NCBI GenBank assembly: GCA_028865545.1
Contig: JAGWJY010000023.1
Coordinates: forward strand, 1 to 49,306
From: Alphaproteobacteria bacterium
Lineage (GTDB): Bacteria; Pseudomonadota; Alphaproteobacteria; Micropepsales; Micropepsaceae
Length of the DNA: 49,306 bases
Reading direction: 5' to 3'
Part shown: positions 35,395 to 44,271 of the stretch, in pieces
Position numbering within the stretch: position 1 is the stretch's first letter
How the letters are laid out: each line of letters opens with the position of its first letter
Position numbers and translations under genes: made by a program
Notes under the pieces: generated by a model
Database searches by the model: none
Told to the model about the DNA's origin: nothing
Seen by the model: the letters and a program-made list of their open reading frames with translations, nothing else

Positions 35395-36480
35395 TCAACT
35401 GACCTTCAGCGGGCCGGCCGATTGGCGCTTGACCAGCGAATAGGTCACCAGATGATCGACGGGCTTAGGATCGCCGCCACCTTTGCGGCTGCGGATGATA
35501 CGGATGATCAAATCAATGGCGATCTCGGCCATCGCCGCGATCGGCTGGTGGATCGTCGTCAGTTCCGGCCAGATCGTGGCGGCAATCGCCGTGTCGTCGA
35601 AGCCGACGACGGAAAGATCCTCAGGCACATCGAGGCTCTTGCGGTGCGCCACGGAAACCGCCGCCGCGGCCATATCGTCGTTGCTGGCGAAGATGGCGGT
35701 CGGCGCCGGACGTCGCGACAACAGATGCTCCGCCGCATCCAGGCCGGAGCGATAACTGAAGTAACCTTGCACGACGAGCGATTTGTCGATGGGAATCCCG
35801 GCCTCGCGCATTGCCGCTTCAAAGCCGCGCGCACGTTCGGCGCTGGCGCTCAAATTGGGATGGCCACGGATAAAACCAATGCGGCGGTGGCCGAGTTCCA
35901 GCAGATAGTTCGTCATTTCGTAGGCGGCCGCGTAGTCGTTGATCCGAACGCAGGAGGCCTCCGCGTTGAACCGCCCGGTCGCTACGGCGACGCTGGGCAG
36001 GCCGGCCTTCTTGAGTTCGGCAAGCACTTCGTCGGATTCGCACATCGGCGGCGGCAGGATCACGCCGGCAACGCCACCGTCGATCAGCTTGAGGACGGCG
36101 GCACGCTCCGCGGCGGCGCTGGTCGTCGTGCATTTCTCGAGGACGATCTGCGCGCTCTTGCGACTCGACTCGTCGAGTGTCCCCACCAGGAACTCGCTGA
36201 GGTAGGCGGCACTGGGGTTGCTGTAGAGCAATCCGATGCGCGCGCCCTCGGCACCGGCCAGGCTGCGCGCAGCAAGATTTGGGGCGTAGTTGAGGTCCTT
36301 GACCGCGGACATCACGGCAGCGCGCGTAACAGGGCGCACATTCTTCTCGCCGTTGACAACGCGCGACACAGTCATCGGCGACACGCCCGCACGCTTCGCC
36401 ACGTCATGGATCGTCACCGCGCCGCGGTTCTTGCGGCCGGATTTCTGGGACGCTTTCGGTGAATCTTCCGAGGTGGTCAT
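35395..36480 (-). CDS. LacI-family transcriptional regulator (candidate pentose/xylan regulator)
   Basis: Repressor-type regulator of 361 residues. The N-terminal helix-turn-helix VTIHDVAKRAGVSPMTVSRVVNG is about 20 residues from the start, followed by the hinge NLAARSLAG and a sugar-binding periplasmic-protein-like domain (LELGHRRIGFIRG; PTAIFASNDDMA; LSVVGFDD). I chose the ATG at 36480; the frame extends to a TTG at 36516 without a ribosome site. It sits directly upstream of the Weimberg genes. LacI proteins of this type bind GCGC-centred palindromes like the four sites listed here, so it is the best candidate to control TBDR1, GH51 and the sugar porter. No such site was found in its own promoter. 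Confidence 0.9.
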   Translation of the reverse strand: MTTSEDSPKASQKSGRKNRGAVTIHDVAKRAGVSPMTVSRVVNGEKNVRPVTRAAVMSAVKDLNYAPNLAARSLAGAEGARIGLLYSNPSAAYLSEFLVGTLDESSRKSAQIVLEKCTTTSAAAERAAVLKLIDGGVAGVILPPPMCESDEVLAELKKAGLPSVAVATGRFNAEASCVRINDYAAAYEMTNYLLELGHRRIGFIRGHPNLSASAERARGFEAAMREAGIPIDKSLVVQGYFSYRSGLDAAEHLLSRRPAPTAIFASNDDMAAAAVSVAHRKSLDVPEDLSVVGFDDTAIAATIWPELTTIHQPIAAMAEIAIDLIIRIIRSRKGGGDPKPVDHLVTYSLVKRQSAGPLKVS

Positions 36481-36789
36481 CTGGGATTGGTACACATCAC
36501 CGGGAACAAAAAGCAATTTCGGTCAAGCTGGTTTCTCGGCGGCGCCGGTCACGGTAGGCAGCGCGGTATATACGCCACCGCATTCGCAGCGTCCCATACA
36601 AATCCACTTCTTAGAATTCGCCCTGCCCAAAATTGGCATAATACATTGATTTAATTAAATTTTATGACGTCTCGCATACAGGAGCGTTACTCCCGGCGAT
36701 GGCCGCGATAGCCATTTCATCTCGGACCGTCTGAACTTGGAAGACACGACCACCCCCAAGGATCACGGCCTTATTCGGCTCCCAGCCGG
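36481..36789. other. Intergenic region between the LacI and NsrR-like genes
   Basis: About 310 bases upstream of the LacI gene. It contains an AT-rich patch (36637-36665, with TTAATTAAATTTTA) that may hold the lacI promoter or mark the end of the norB-nsrR transcript. I see no gene, no xyl-box and no clear terminator. Confidence 0.5.
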
Positions 36790-37248
36790 TCAAAGAGCCG
36801 TGCGCGGGCTGTCGTCGAGCAGCCGTCGCATGCGGCCAGCCCGCCCGGCGCCCTGTATCGCGTCGGCCAGCGTGTAACGCTCGAGCACGGACAGAAACGC
36901 AGCGAGAGCTTCCTCCAACGGCCGCCGCAGACCGCAAGCCGGCGACACCACGCAGACATTTCGCTTGCGGTCGAAGCATTCGACCAGCGCAAAGCCGTCC
37001 TCGGTCATGCGGACGACCTCCCCGAGATTGATCTCGTCCGGCCGCTTGGCGAGTTTGAGGCCGCCCTTGCGGCCACGGACGCTTTCGACAAAGCCGGCCT
37101 GGATCAGCGTCTGCGCGACCTTCACCAGATGATTACGGGAGATATGATAGCGACGTGCCACTTCCGCGATCGTGTGAAGGTCATCAGGTTCCAGCGCCAG
37201 CAGCATCAGCAGACGCAAGGCAAAGTCCGTATGCAGAGTCAGGCGCAA
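36790..37248 (-). CDS. nsrR: Rrf2-family regulator, NsrR-like (NO sensor)
   Basis: Iron-sulfur transcription regulator of 152 residues. The N-terminal winged helix contains TIAEVARRYHISRNHLVKVAQ, and the cluster-binding loop has three cysteines (91, 99, 105: ECFDRKRNVC, SPAC). Such spacing is typical of NsrR, which represses NO-detoxification genes until NO damages its cluster. It lies 88 bases downstream of the nitric oxide reductase gene on the same strand, separated by a strong hairpin. That supports NsrR over IscR or RirA. Confidence 0.88.
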   Translation of the reverse strand: MRLTLHTDFALRLLMLLALEPDDLHTIAEVARRYHISRNHLVKVAQTLIQAGFVESVRGRKGGLKLAKRPDEINLGEVVRMTEDGFALVECFDRKRNVCVVSPACGLRRPLEEALAAFLSVLERYTLADAIQGAGRAGRMRRLLDDSPRTAL

Positions 37249-37298
37249 TGTTCACCTCCAGCAGTTCCGCCAATGATAGCGGCGAATGCAGCGGACGA

Positions 37299-37328
37299 AT
37301 ACGGCGGGCGAAATGCCGCCCGCCGTAT
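37299..37328 (-). repeat. Strong hairpin between norB and nsrR
   Basis: Perfect 11-bp stem (37299-37309 with 37318-37328) and an 8-base loop, starting 8 bases beyond the norB stop. The minus-strand sequence after it is not T-rich, so it may protect the norB mRNA 3' end or reduce read-through into nsrR rather than terminate fully. Confidence 0.6.
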
Positions 37329-37336
37329 CTATTGTG

Positions 37337-39643
37337 TCATTCCCGCCCTTCAGACGGCCGTGCGGCAAAGTGAGGCAACAGCGGTCTGAGCTTCAGCAAG
37401 AAGTCAAACGCCATCAGCACGGCACCGGCTGCGAACACGACATCGCCCGGCAGCCGCATCCATTGCCAGAACGTCGTCGTCTCATAGAACGTCATGCTCC
37501 GGGCATAAGCCAGACCATGTTCGTAGACCGCTGCAAGTTGGGACCATCCGATCGGGAAGAAGTTGAACACGATCCACATCACCAGGCCAATGTTATAGAG
37601 CCAGAAGGCCCAACGCCCGAGCGTTTCACTGAACGGGGCCCGGTCGCCCGCCAGATATCTGAGACAGAAATAGACCAGTCCCAGGCCCAACAGTCCGAAG
37701 GCGCCGAACAATGCGGTGTGCGCGTGGTTCAGCGTCAGGAACGTGCCGTGCTCGTAGTAGTTTACCAGCGGAGCATTGAGCGTTCCGCCGCCGAACACAC
37801 CGGCGCCGACGAAATTCCAGAACGCCGCGCCGATAATGTAGGTGTAGGCCAAGCCATATTTGAAGTCGGCATGCCCTTTGATCAACTGGCGCTGCTGGAT
37901 TGCCTCCATGATCAAGAGCACGAGCGGCAATACTTCGATGAAGGAGAACATCGTACCCAGCGGTACCCACATGCCGGGCTCGCCTGCCCAATACATGTGA
38001 TGGCCGGTACCGAGTACGCCGCCAAGGAAGATCAGTATCAGTTCGAGATAGACGGCGCGCTCCGCCAAGCGGCGCGACACTAGTCCCAGCGCCATCAGCA
38101 GATAGGCACTGATCGCCGAAGCGAAGAACTCAAAGGACTGCTCCACCCACAGATGCACGACCCACCAGCGCCAGAAGTCGGTGATCGTGAAAGACTTCTC
38201 GACGCCCGTCAGCGGGATCATGCCGAAGGCGTAGAGCAGTGCGATGTTGGTTGTGGACGCCCAGATCAGATGCTCCAGACGGATGCGTCCGGTCCAGAAC
38301 TCGCCGGTCGCCTTCCACAGACTGTCCTTTGTCGGCCACAGCGCACGGAAGACCAACAGGCTCCAGATCACCAGCCCGGCGAAGAAACCGATCTGCCAGG
38401 CGCGGCCGAGTTCGATATAGGAGAGCCCCTGGTTGCCGAACCAGAACCAGCCTTCCTTGATATAGCCCATGACGCCGAAATAATCGCCCGCCAACGCGCC
38501 GACGACGATGAATACCGTGACGTAGAACAGCACATCGACCAGGAAGCCCTGCAACTTCGCCTCGCGTCCGGAGATAGCCGGCGCCAGGAACAACGCGCCG
38601 CCGATCCAGGATATGCCGATCCACACAATGGGCGATTGGATATGGACGTCGCGCAGGAAGCTGAACGGCAGATATTTGTCGATCGGAATTCCGTAGAACG
38701 CCGTGCGTTCCGTGTAGTAATGCGCCATCAGCGCACCTACCAGAATCTGCAGCAGGAATACCGCCGCCACGACGAGGAAATACTTGCCGACTTTGCGCTG
38801 GCTCGGCGTCAGCGTGCGGAACTTGACGAGAACCGGGTCCATCGGCCCATTGTCGTGTTCATTCAAATAGCGCTGATAGATGTATATGATTGCGCCGAAC
38901 ATAAAGAAGGTGAAGCAGAAGCTCACCCAGGTCCAGATGAAGGTCGATGTCGTCGGTGTATTGCCGACCAGCGGCTCATAGGGCCAGTTCTGCGTCCAGG
39001 ATGCCGTCGACCCCGGCCGCCGCGCCACGGTGGTCAGCGAGGAGTAGATGAGGAAACTCGCTGTGTCGCGGGCACCTTGGGCATCGAGGCTGTAGGCCTT
39101 CGTCCAACCTTTTGCGAAATTGTTATGCAGAAGCTGATCGGTGATCGCGCCACGCAACGTCGTGATCGCCGACGCCAGTGCGAACGGAACCACGGTTTCC
39201 TTCTTGGTCAGATCGACGTTTTGCAGTTCGGTCTGCATCGCGGATTGGACGCCGGTCTTATGCTCCGCGTTCAGATCGGCGAGCGCCTTGCCGTATTCCT
39301 GGCGCGCAATGTTTTCTTCCGTTTGAGTCGCAAGTTTGACCAGGATATCGGCGGTGTAGTCCTCGCCGAAGTAAGAGCCCATGCCGTAAAGGCTGCCGTA
39401 ATCCATCAGGTCGGCACGCTGGAAACCCTGCTTGCCGCGATAGATTTCGGCTTCTGTGAGCACGACGGTGCCGCCAGGCGTGACAAATTGGTCAGGCAGC
39501 GGCGGCGCCTGTTCATAGGTCAGCACGGTGGTCCAGCCGAGCAATGCGAACGTCGCGATCGCGACGGCAAGCAGAACCCATTTCAGGATGTTGCTGACTT
39601 TGTCTTCGGCGACTGGCTGCGCGGATGCGGGATGCAATGCCAT
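37337..39643 (-). CDS. norB: Nitric oxide reductase, quinol-dependent single subunit (qNor)
   Basis: Membrane enzyme of 768 residues that reduces two NO to N2O with electrons from quinol. The single-subunit qNor form is shown by the N-terminal extension (about 220 residues, anchor plus periplasmic domain with YRGKQGFQRADLMDYGSLYG) fused to the 12-helix NorB core. Haem and non-haem iron ligands are visible in VVHLWVEQSFEFF (near residue 495) and GTGHHMYW (near 546). The ATG at 39643 has a GGGGGAGA site 4-8 bases upstream; the frame to 40066 is an artefact. With nnrS and nsrR it points to NO detoxification or partial denitrification; no nitrite or N2O reductase is in the window. Confidence 0.95.
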   Translation of the reverse strand: MALHPASAQPVAEDKVSNILKWVLLAVAIATFALLGWTTVLTYEQAPPLPDQFVTPGGTVVLTEAEIYRGKQGFQRADLMDYGSLYGMGSYFGEDYTADILVKLATQTEENIARQEYGKALADLNAEHKTGVQSAMQTELQNVDLTKKETVVPFALASAITTLRGAITDQLLHNNFAKGWTKAYSLDAQGARDTASFLIYSSLTTVARRPGSTASWTQNWPYEPLVGNTPTTSTFIWTWVSFCFTFFMFGAIIYIYQRYLNEHDNGPMDPVLVKFRTLTPSQRKVGKYFLVVAAVFLLQILVGALMAHYYTERTAFYGIPIDKYLPFSFLRDVHIQSPIVWIGISWIGGALFLAPAISGREAKLQGFLVDVLFYVTVFIVVGALAGDYFGVMGYIKEGWFWFGNQGLSYIELGRAWQIGFFAGLVIWSLLVFRALWPTKDSLWKATGEFWTGRIRLEHLIWASTTNIALLYAFGMIPLTGVEKSFTITDFWRWWVVHLWVEQSFEFFASAISAYLLMALGLVSRRLAERAVYLELILIFLGGVLGTGHHMYWAGEPGMWVPLGTMFSFIEVLPLVLLIMEAIQQRQLIKGHADFKYGLAYTYIIGAAFWNFVGAGVFGGGTLNAPLVNYYEHGTFLTLNHAHTALFGAFGLLGLGLVYFCLRYLAGDRAPFSETLGRWAFWLYNIGLVMWIVFNFFPIGWSQLAAVYEHGLAYARSMTFYETTTFWQWMRLPGDVVFAAGAVLMAFDFLLKLRPLLPHFAARPSEGRE

Positions 39644-39702
39644 TTCTCTCCCCCGGGTTGCGTTGGATTTGTGGTGCAAAACGCGACTCGAACTTGAAGT
39701 CC

Positions 39703-39722
39703 AAATATATATGCATTTTTGA
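39703..39722. promoter_or_regulatory. Possible NsrR site / core promoter of norB
   Basis: An AT-rich stretch 60-80 bases upstream of the norB ATG contains AAAAATGCATATATATTT on the minus strand. The ATGCAT core and AT-rich flanks resemble one half of known NsrR sites. The match is partial and palindromy outside the core is poor. Confidence 0.3.
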
Positions 39723-39833
39723 TACCTGTATTTCGCTATGACATCCTGCCGCGCCGGGACCCCCCCTATTGGGCGTAAAGTGGTTCGTGGATGCGCACGC
39801 ACCAGAAATGACTCCTCAAGGGGGATTTTTACG

Positions 39834-41969
39834 ATGCTAAGACGCACTTTTCTGTTGGCTTCGGCCGCGACAGCCGCCACTACTACGCTTCCGCCCATGA
39901 CGAACCTGTCCGCCGCTCCAATGGAAATGTCGCTGCTTGCCCCCTGGAAGGGGCCACATGGCGGCGGTCCGGCCTTTGCACAGGTCAAGATCGACGATTT
40001 CAAGCCCGCGTTGTTGGCAGGCATCGAGAAAAATCGCGCCGAGATCGCGAAGATCGCGACCAACAAGGCGGCGGCGAACTTCGAGAATACGATTGCTGCG
40101 CTGGAAGATTCAGGCCGACCGCTCGGCCGGGCCGTGTCGATCTTCTACATCTACACCTCGACGATGAACGACAAGCAGATGCAGGCGGTCGAGAAGGAAA
40201 TGTCGCCGGTGCTCGCCGCCTTCAACGACGAAGTCATCCAGAATTCCGCACTGTTTGCACGCGTCAAGGCCGTCTATCAGTCGCGCGAGGCTGCCGGGCT
40301 CACGCCGGAACAGCAGCGGCTTGTCTGGGTCGTCTATCGCCGCTTCGCGCGCCAAGGCGCAGCGCTCGGCGATACCGACAAGGTCAGATTGGCCGACATC
40401 AATCAGAAACTCGCGGGGCTCTATACGGCCTTCAGCCAGAACGAGCTGGGCGACGAGGAAGATCATTGGCTGACGCTGGAAGAAGCGGAACTCGACGGCC
40501 TGCCGGACTGGCTACGCGCCTCCGCGGCGACAGCCGCAGAGGAAAAAGAGCAAAAAGGCAAGTGGCTGATCGCCAATACGCGCTCGGCGATGGAGCCGTT
40601 CCTCACCTATTCCACGCGCCGTGACCTGCGCGAAAAGGCGTTCCGCATGTGGACGTCGCGCGGCAACAACGGCGATGCGCACGACAACAACGCCAATATC
40701 ACCGAAATCCTGGAACTACGCGCCGAAAAGGCAAAACTGCTGGGCTATCCCACCTTTGCCCACTGGATCACCGACTACCAGATGGCGAAGACGCCGGATG
40801 CGGTCATGGACCTTCTGATGAAGGTATGGACGCCGGCGGTGGCGCGCGTTCACGAAGAAGTCACCGACATGCAACAGGTCGCCGACGCGGAAGGCGCCGA
40901 CATCAAGATCGCGCCGTGGGACTATCGCTATTACGCGGAGAAGGTGCGCAAGGCGAAGTACGATCTCGACGAAAGCGCGATCAAGCCGTACCTGCAGCTC
41001 GACAAGATCCGCGAAGGCATGTTCTGGGCGGCTGGGCAGCTTTACGGCCTGGAATTCGTCGAGGTGCATGACCTGCCGGCCTATCGCAAGGATGTGCGAG
41101 TCTTCGACGTGCACAAGGAAGGCAAGCATGCCGGCCTGATGTTCTATGATCCCTATGCGCGCGCCGGCAAGAATTCCGGCGCATGGATGAGCGAGTACCG
41201 CACCCAGGAGCGCTTCCGCACCGCGGTCACGCCGATCGTGTCCAACAATCTGAACTTCGTCGCGGCCGCCCCCGGTCAGCCGATCCTGATCTCATGGGAT
41301 GATGCGGTGACGATGTTCCATGAATTCGGCCATGCCTTGCACGGGCTGAATTCGAACGTGAATTATCCCTCGATCGCGGGCGCCAACACAGTACCGGACT
41401 TCGTTGAATTCCCCAGCCAGCTCAACGAGCACTGGCTACCGACCCAAGAGGTGCTGTCGCGCTTCGCCCTGCATCATGAGACCGGAGCGCCGATGCCCGC
41501 GGAACTCGTCGCCAAGATCAAGAAGGCGCACACCTTCAACAAAGGCTTCGATACCGTCGAATATCTTGCATCGGCGATCGTCGACATGAAAGTGCATCTG
41601 GCGGGCAGCGCGAAGATCGATCCGCATGCTTTCGAGGCCGAGACCCTGAAAGAGATCGGCATGCCCGCGGAAATCGTCATGCGCCACCGCATGCCGCATT
41701 TCGGGCACATCTTTGCGGGTGAAGGATACGCTTCGGGATATTACGACTACATCTGGGCAGATACGCTGGTCGCCGATGCAGCGGAAGCTTTCGAGGATGC
41801 ACCCGGCGGGTTCTACGACAAGGCGCTCGCGAAGAAGCTATACGACGACATCATCAGCCGGGGCAATTCAGTGGATGCCAACGAAGCCTATCGCAAGTTC
41901 CGGGGCCGCGACGCCACCGTGGACGCATTGATGCGCGATAGAGGATTCCCGGCACCGACCAAGGCCTAG
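39834..41969 (+). CDS. dcp: Peptidyl-dipeptidase Dcp-like metallopeptidase (M3 family), exported
   Basis: Zinc peptidase of 711 residues that removes C-terminal dipeptides from oligopeptides. The catalytic FHEFGHALHG gives His496, Glu497 and His500, with a downstream Glu in FVEFPSQLNEHW. GYYDYIWADTLVADA near the C-terminus is characteristic of Dcp. A leader MLRRTFLLASAATAATTT (residues 1-18) suggests export, as in many periplasmic M3 peptidases of alphaproteobacteria. I start at the ATG at 39834 after AAGGGGGA; the frame from 39738 has no ribosome site. It is divergent from norB and its stop lies 2 bases from that of the next, convergent gene. Confidence 0.92.
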   Translation: MLRRTFLLASAATAATTTLPPMTNLSAAPMEMSLLAPWKGPHGGGPAFAQVKIDDFKPALLAGIEKNRAEIAKIATNKAAANFENTIAALEDSGRPLGRAVSIFYIYTSTMNDKQMQAVEKEMSPVLAAFNDEVIQNSALFARVKAVYQSREAAGLTPEQQRLVWVVYRRFARQGAALGDTDKVRLADINQKLAGLYTAFSQNELGDEEDHWLTLEEAELDGLPDWLRASAATAAEEKEQKGKWLIANTRSAMEPFLTYSTRRDLREKAFRMWTSRGNNGDAHDNNANITEILELRAEKAKLLGYPTFAHWITDYQMAKTPDAVMDLLMKVWTPAVARVHEEVTDMQQVADAEGADIKIAPWDYRYYAEKVRKAKYDLDESAIKPYLQLDKIREGMFWAAGQLYGLEFVEVHDLPAYRKDVRVFDVHKEGKHAGLMFYDPYARAGKNSGAWMSEYRTQERFRTAVTPIVSNNLNFVAAAPGQPILISWDDAVTMFHEFGHALHGLNSNVNYPSIAGANTVPDFVEFPSQLNEHWLPTQEVLSRFALHHETGAPMPAELVAKIKKAHTFNKGFDTVEYLASAIVDMKVHLAGSAKIDPHAFEAETLKEIGMPAEIVMRHRMPHFGHIFAGEGYASGYYDYIWADTLVADAAEAFEDAPGGFYDKALAKKLYDDIISRGNSVDANEAYRKFRGRDATVDALMRDRGFPAPTKA

Positions 41970-41971
41970 CG

Positions 41972-42370
41972 TTAGTTTTGACCGTGGTCCGAAACAACAC
42001 GGCAGGAAACCGGTGCGCGTCCTCTGAAGAAGGCGGTGTTGAACATCTTCTCCGGCGGAGAGAATTCGCCGGTCATCGTGACCGTGTCGCCTTCGGCGCA
42101 CGGAAGACGATCGATGACGGATGCACTGACCGTCGTCGTGCCGCACAGCGGTGCCGGCAGATCGAGAAAGAAATATGTCTGAAGTTCGGCCTGCGGTTCC
42201 TCGCGCATGCTTTGCGGCGAACGGATTTTGCCGGTCAGCGTCACGACGCTGGGCGTTTTGCAGATGTCGACCTTCGGCTGCTCCTCCGCTCCAATCGCTG
42301 ATTGAGACACCAGGGCTATGGCGAAGGCGCCCGCTGCTGCAACGGATGACACTTTGTAATAGCTGCGCAT
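41972..42370 (-). CDS. Small secreted protein of unknown function, 132 aa
   Basis: Signal peptide (residues 1-28, ending AIGA) followed by a roughly 100-residue beta-rich domain with CKTPSVVTLTGKI, PAPLCG and PVSCRVV. Four cysteines could form two disulfides. The pattern resembles small OB-fold-like periplasmic domains such as DUF4431, but I hold that weakly. The ATG at 42370 gives a proper signal peptide; the longer frame does not. It converges on the peptidase gene. Confidence 0.65.
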   Translation of the reverse strand: MRSYYKVSSVAAAGAFAIALVSQSAIGAEEQPKVDICKTPSVVTLTGKIRSPQSMREEPQAELQTYFFLDLPAPLCGTTTVSASVIDRLPCAEGDTVTMTGEFSPPEKMFNTAFFRGRAPVSCRVVSDHGQN

Positions 42371-42466
42371 GGGAACCTGAGGGCTCGTGCCGCGCCCCAA
42401 GATATCACCCTGCCACACGGTGAACCAGCAACAGCCCGCCACACCTATCGCAGAAGCGTATGCGGC

Positions 42467-43183
42467 TCAGATGCGTTCCAGACGTGCGGCGACAACACCG
42501 GGATTACCCTCGACATAGGGAACGTCGTGCCGGAGCGAAGCATAGAGATTATGATCTTCGCGGACGCCGAAACGCCGAATACTGACCGGCCCAAATTCGG
42601 GCGCGAACATTTCAACCACGCCTTCATCCAGGGAGTGCGGCTCTGTCGGTGTCGGCGCGTGACCGATTTCCACGATCAGCAGGATGCGACCTGCCGGCGC
42701 GACGACGCGTTTGATCTCGCGAACCGTCGCCACGACGTCATCGACGTGATCCAGGCTGTTGAAGGTCGACACGACATCGAAATGGCCGTCGGGGTACGGA
42801 ATCTCTTCCGACGATGCACTACAATAGGTCATCGCCTGCTTGTCTTCGGCCAGTTTGCGGTAATGGTCGGCCAGCGGATCGAGCCCGACGCGCTCACGCG
42901 CGCAGTTCGCCCATTCGAGGCTCCCGCAGGGACCGCAGCCGATATCGAGAATGGCGCCGCCCGCGTAATCGTCCGCTGTCAGACCGAAAAACCTCGTAAA
43001 AAAGAATTCGTAATGCGCCCGCTCATGCTCCAGTTTCGCCAGATCGCGTGCGATGGGCGCCGTGACGCCGCGCCAATAGCGCAGTTCGTGGTACTCCTTG
43101 AACCGCTTGCGCGCCTGGGCCGGCAGCACCGATAGCGCCGAATTCACCACGAATTTTGCGCTTGGTTTCAGAACTTCGAGCAT
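42467..43183 (-). CDS. Class I SAM-dependent methyltransferase
   Basis: Protein of 238 residues with the SAM-binding motif AILDIGCGPCGSLEW near residue 90. The acidic loop VGLDPLADHY, post-motif SSEEIPYPDGHFDVVSTFNSLDHV and AGRILLIVEIG complete a Rossmann methyltransferase of the UbiE/methyltransf_11 type. The ATG at 43183 is preceded by AAGGAAGG. The substrate is not evident; neighbours (DedA, TPR-sulfotransferase) might suggest envelope or polysaccharide work, but only by position. Confidence 0.82.
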   Translation of the reverse strand: MLEVLKPSAKFVVNSALSVLPAQARKRFKEYHELRYWRGVTAPIARDLAKLEHERAHYEFFFTRFFGLTADDYAGGAILDIGCGPCGSLEWANCARERVGLDPLADHYRKLAEDKQAMTYCSASSEEIPYPDGHFDVVSTFNSLDHVDDVVATVREIKRVVAPAGRILLIVEIGHAPTPTEPHSLDEGVVEMFAPEFGPVSIRRFGVREDHNLYASLRHDVPYVEGNPGVVAARLERI

Positions 43184-43286
43184 GCCGTATCCTTCCTTGC
43201 ACAGGCGCCGCGTGCCAAAACGGATCAAATCCGTCGGCTTGGGGAAGACGAAGCAAGGGTGAGGCCAGCGGCAAAAGTCCGCGGCT

Positions 43287-43376
43287 TCAGGTAAATGCGG
43301 CGAAGGTAAAGACGAGTGCGGCGCAGAACACGCACTGCGCAAGTCGCAGCAAAGTGCCGACCTTGGGCAAGCTCAT
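43287..43376 (-). CDS. Possible 29-aa membrane micropeptide
   Basis: The minus strand reads MSLPKVGTLLRLAQCVFCAALVFTFAAFT and then stops. An AAGGATGG site lies just upstream of the ATG, and it begins 10 bases after the dedA stop codon, as expected for a coupled gene. One hydrophobic segment with two cysteines would fit a single-pass membrane peptide. At this length chance is a serious alternative. Confidence 0.35.
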   Translation of the reverse strand: MSLPKVGTLLRLAQCVFCAALVFTFAAFT

Positions 43377-43386
43377 GCCGCCATCC

Positions 43387-44007
43387 TTACGGCTGCATAT
43401 ACCGATTGAAAAAACGGGACTTCTTCACGGCCCACAAGGCGCCGACGATCAAGGCGACGATGATCCCGAGCAAAAGCCACTCCTGATGCCTGCCGACATG
43501 CAGCGTATGGACGAACGTCGCCGTCAGCGCGCCCGGTAACAAGAGCGCCGGCGCCCATATCAAGGCCGACGACATGTTGGCGATCCAGAACCGGACAGGG
43601 GGCATTTTGGATATCCCCGCCACCAGCGGAACAACGGCGCGAAACGGTCCAAAAAACCGTCCAATGAAAACGCTCTTTCCGCCGTGGCGCTTAAAGAAGG
43701 CGTATCCCGTCGCCAGCAACTCCGGATGACGCGTGAACGGCCAGGATCGCTCGACCAGATGCCCGTACCGCCACCCCAGCCAGTAGGAGATAGCGTCACC
43801 GGCCGTCGCCCCCGCGATGCAGCCGATCAGAAGCGGCCAAGCGCTGAGCGTGCCGCTGGGGATGAAGGCCCCGGCCGCAATCATGATGGCCGTCCCGGGA
43901 ATCAGAAGGCTCAAAAAAGCGAAGGATTCACCGAACGATACCGCAAACATGATCGGACCGGCCCAGATGGCGTTCCGGCCGATGAAAGCGACGATTTCGT
44001 GGATCAT
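43387..44007 (-). CDS. DedA family membrane protein
   Basis: Inner-membrane protein of 206 residues of the SNARE-associated/VTT superfamily, implicated in lipid carrier recycling and membrane homeostasis. Marks are FGESFAFLSLLIPGTAIMIAAG (residues 25-46), the acidic GDAISYWLGWRYG near 70 and GRFFGPFRAVVPLVAG near 115 with the conserved Arg. I use the ATG at 44007; upstream codons add a non-hydrophobic leader and no good ribosome site is visible for either choice. A possible 29-aa reading frame follows it. Confidence 0.87.
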   Translation of the reverse strand: MIHEIVAFIGRNAIWAGPIMFAVSFGESFAFLSLLIPGTAIMIAAGAFIPSGTLSAWPLLIGCIAGATAGDAISYWLGWRYGHLVERSWPFTRHPELLATGYAFFKRHGGKSVFIGRFFGPFRAVVPLVAGISKMPPVRFWIANMSSALIWAPALLLPGALTATFVHTLHVGRHQEWLLLGIIVALIVGALWAVKKSRFFNRYMQP

Positions 44008-44271
44008 TGGGCACACATAAACAGCGCACCGGTGACATGCAATGGGAGAGCGTGCCGGCCGCATCGATAATCCGCAGCATCGCGGCGTAAAAATCGCATT
44101 AAGCCGCCAATTGAAGAGAGTTTTTGGCGCTCTCCTTTAATCGCCACGCCGCCTTCAAAGCGGAGACAAACGCTAGGAGGCAGACGGGTAACCGGTCGCA
44201 CGCCGAGCGGCCCGGTTGACTGTGCCGCCGTCAATACCTTTGATCCTCGATGGTTCTTCAGGGGCAATACC

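Noticed and set aside
44090-44155. GAGAG/CTCTC and ATTAA/TTAAT dyads upstream of the TPR-sulfotransferase
   Set aside because: The arms are short and imperfect, and no promoter element is placed meaningfully around them.
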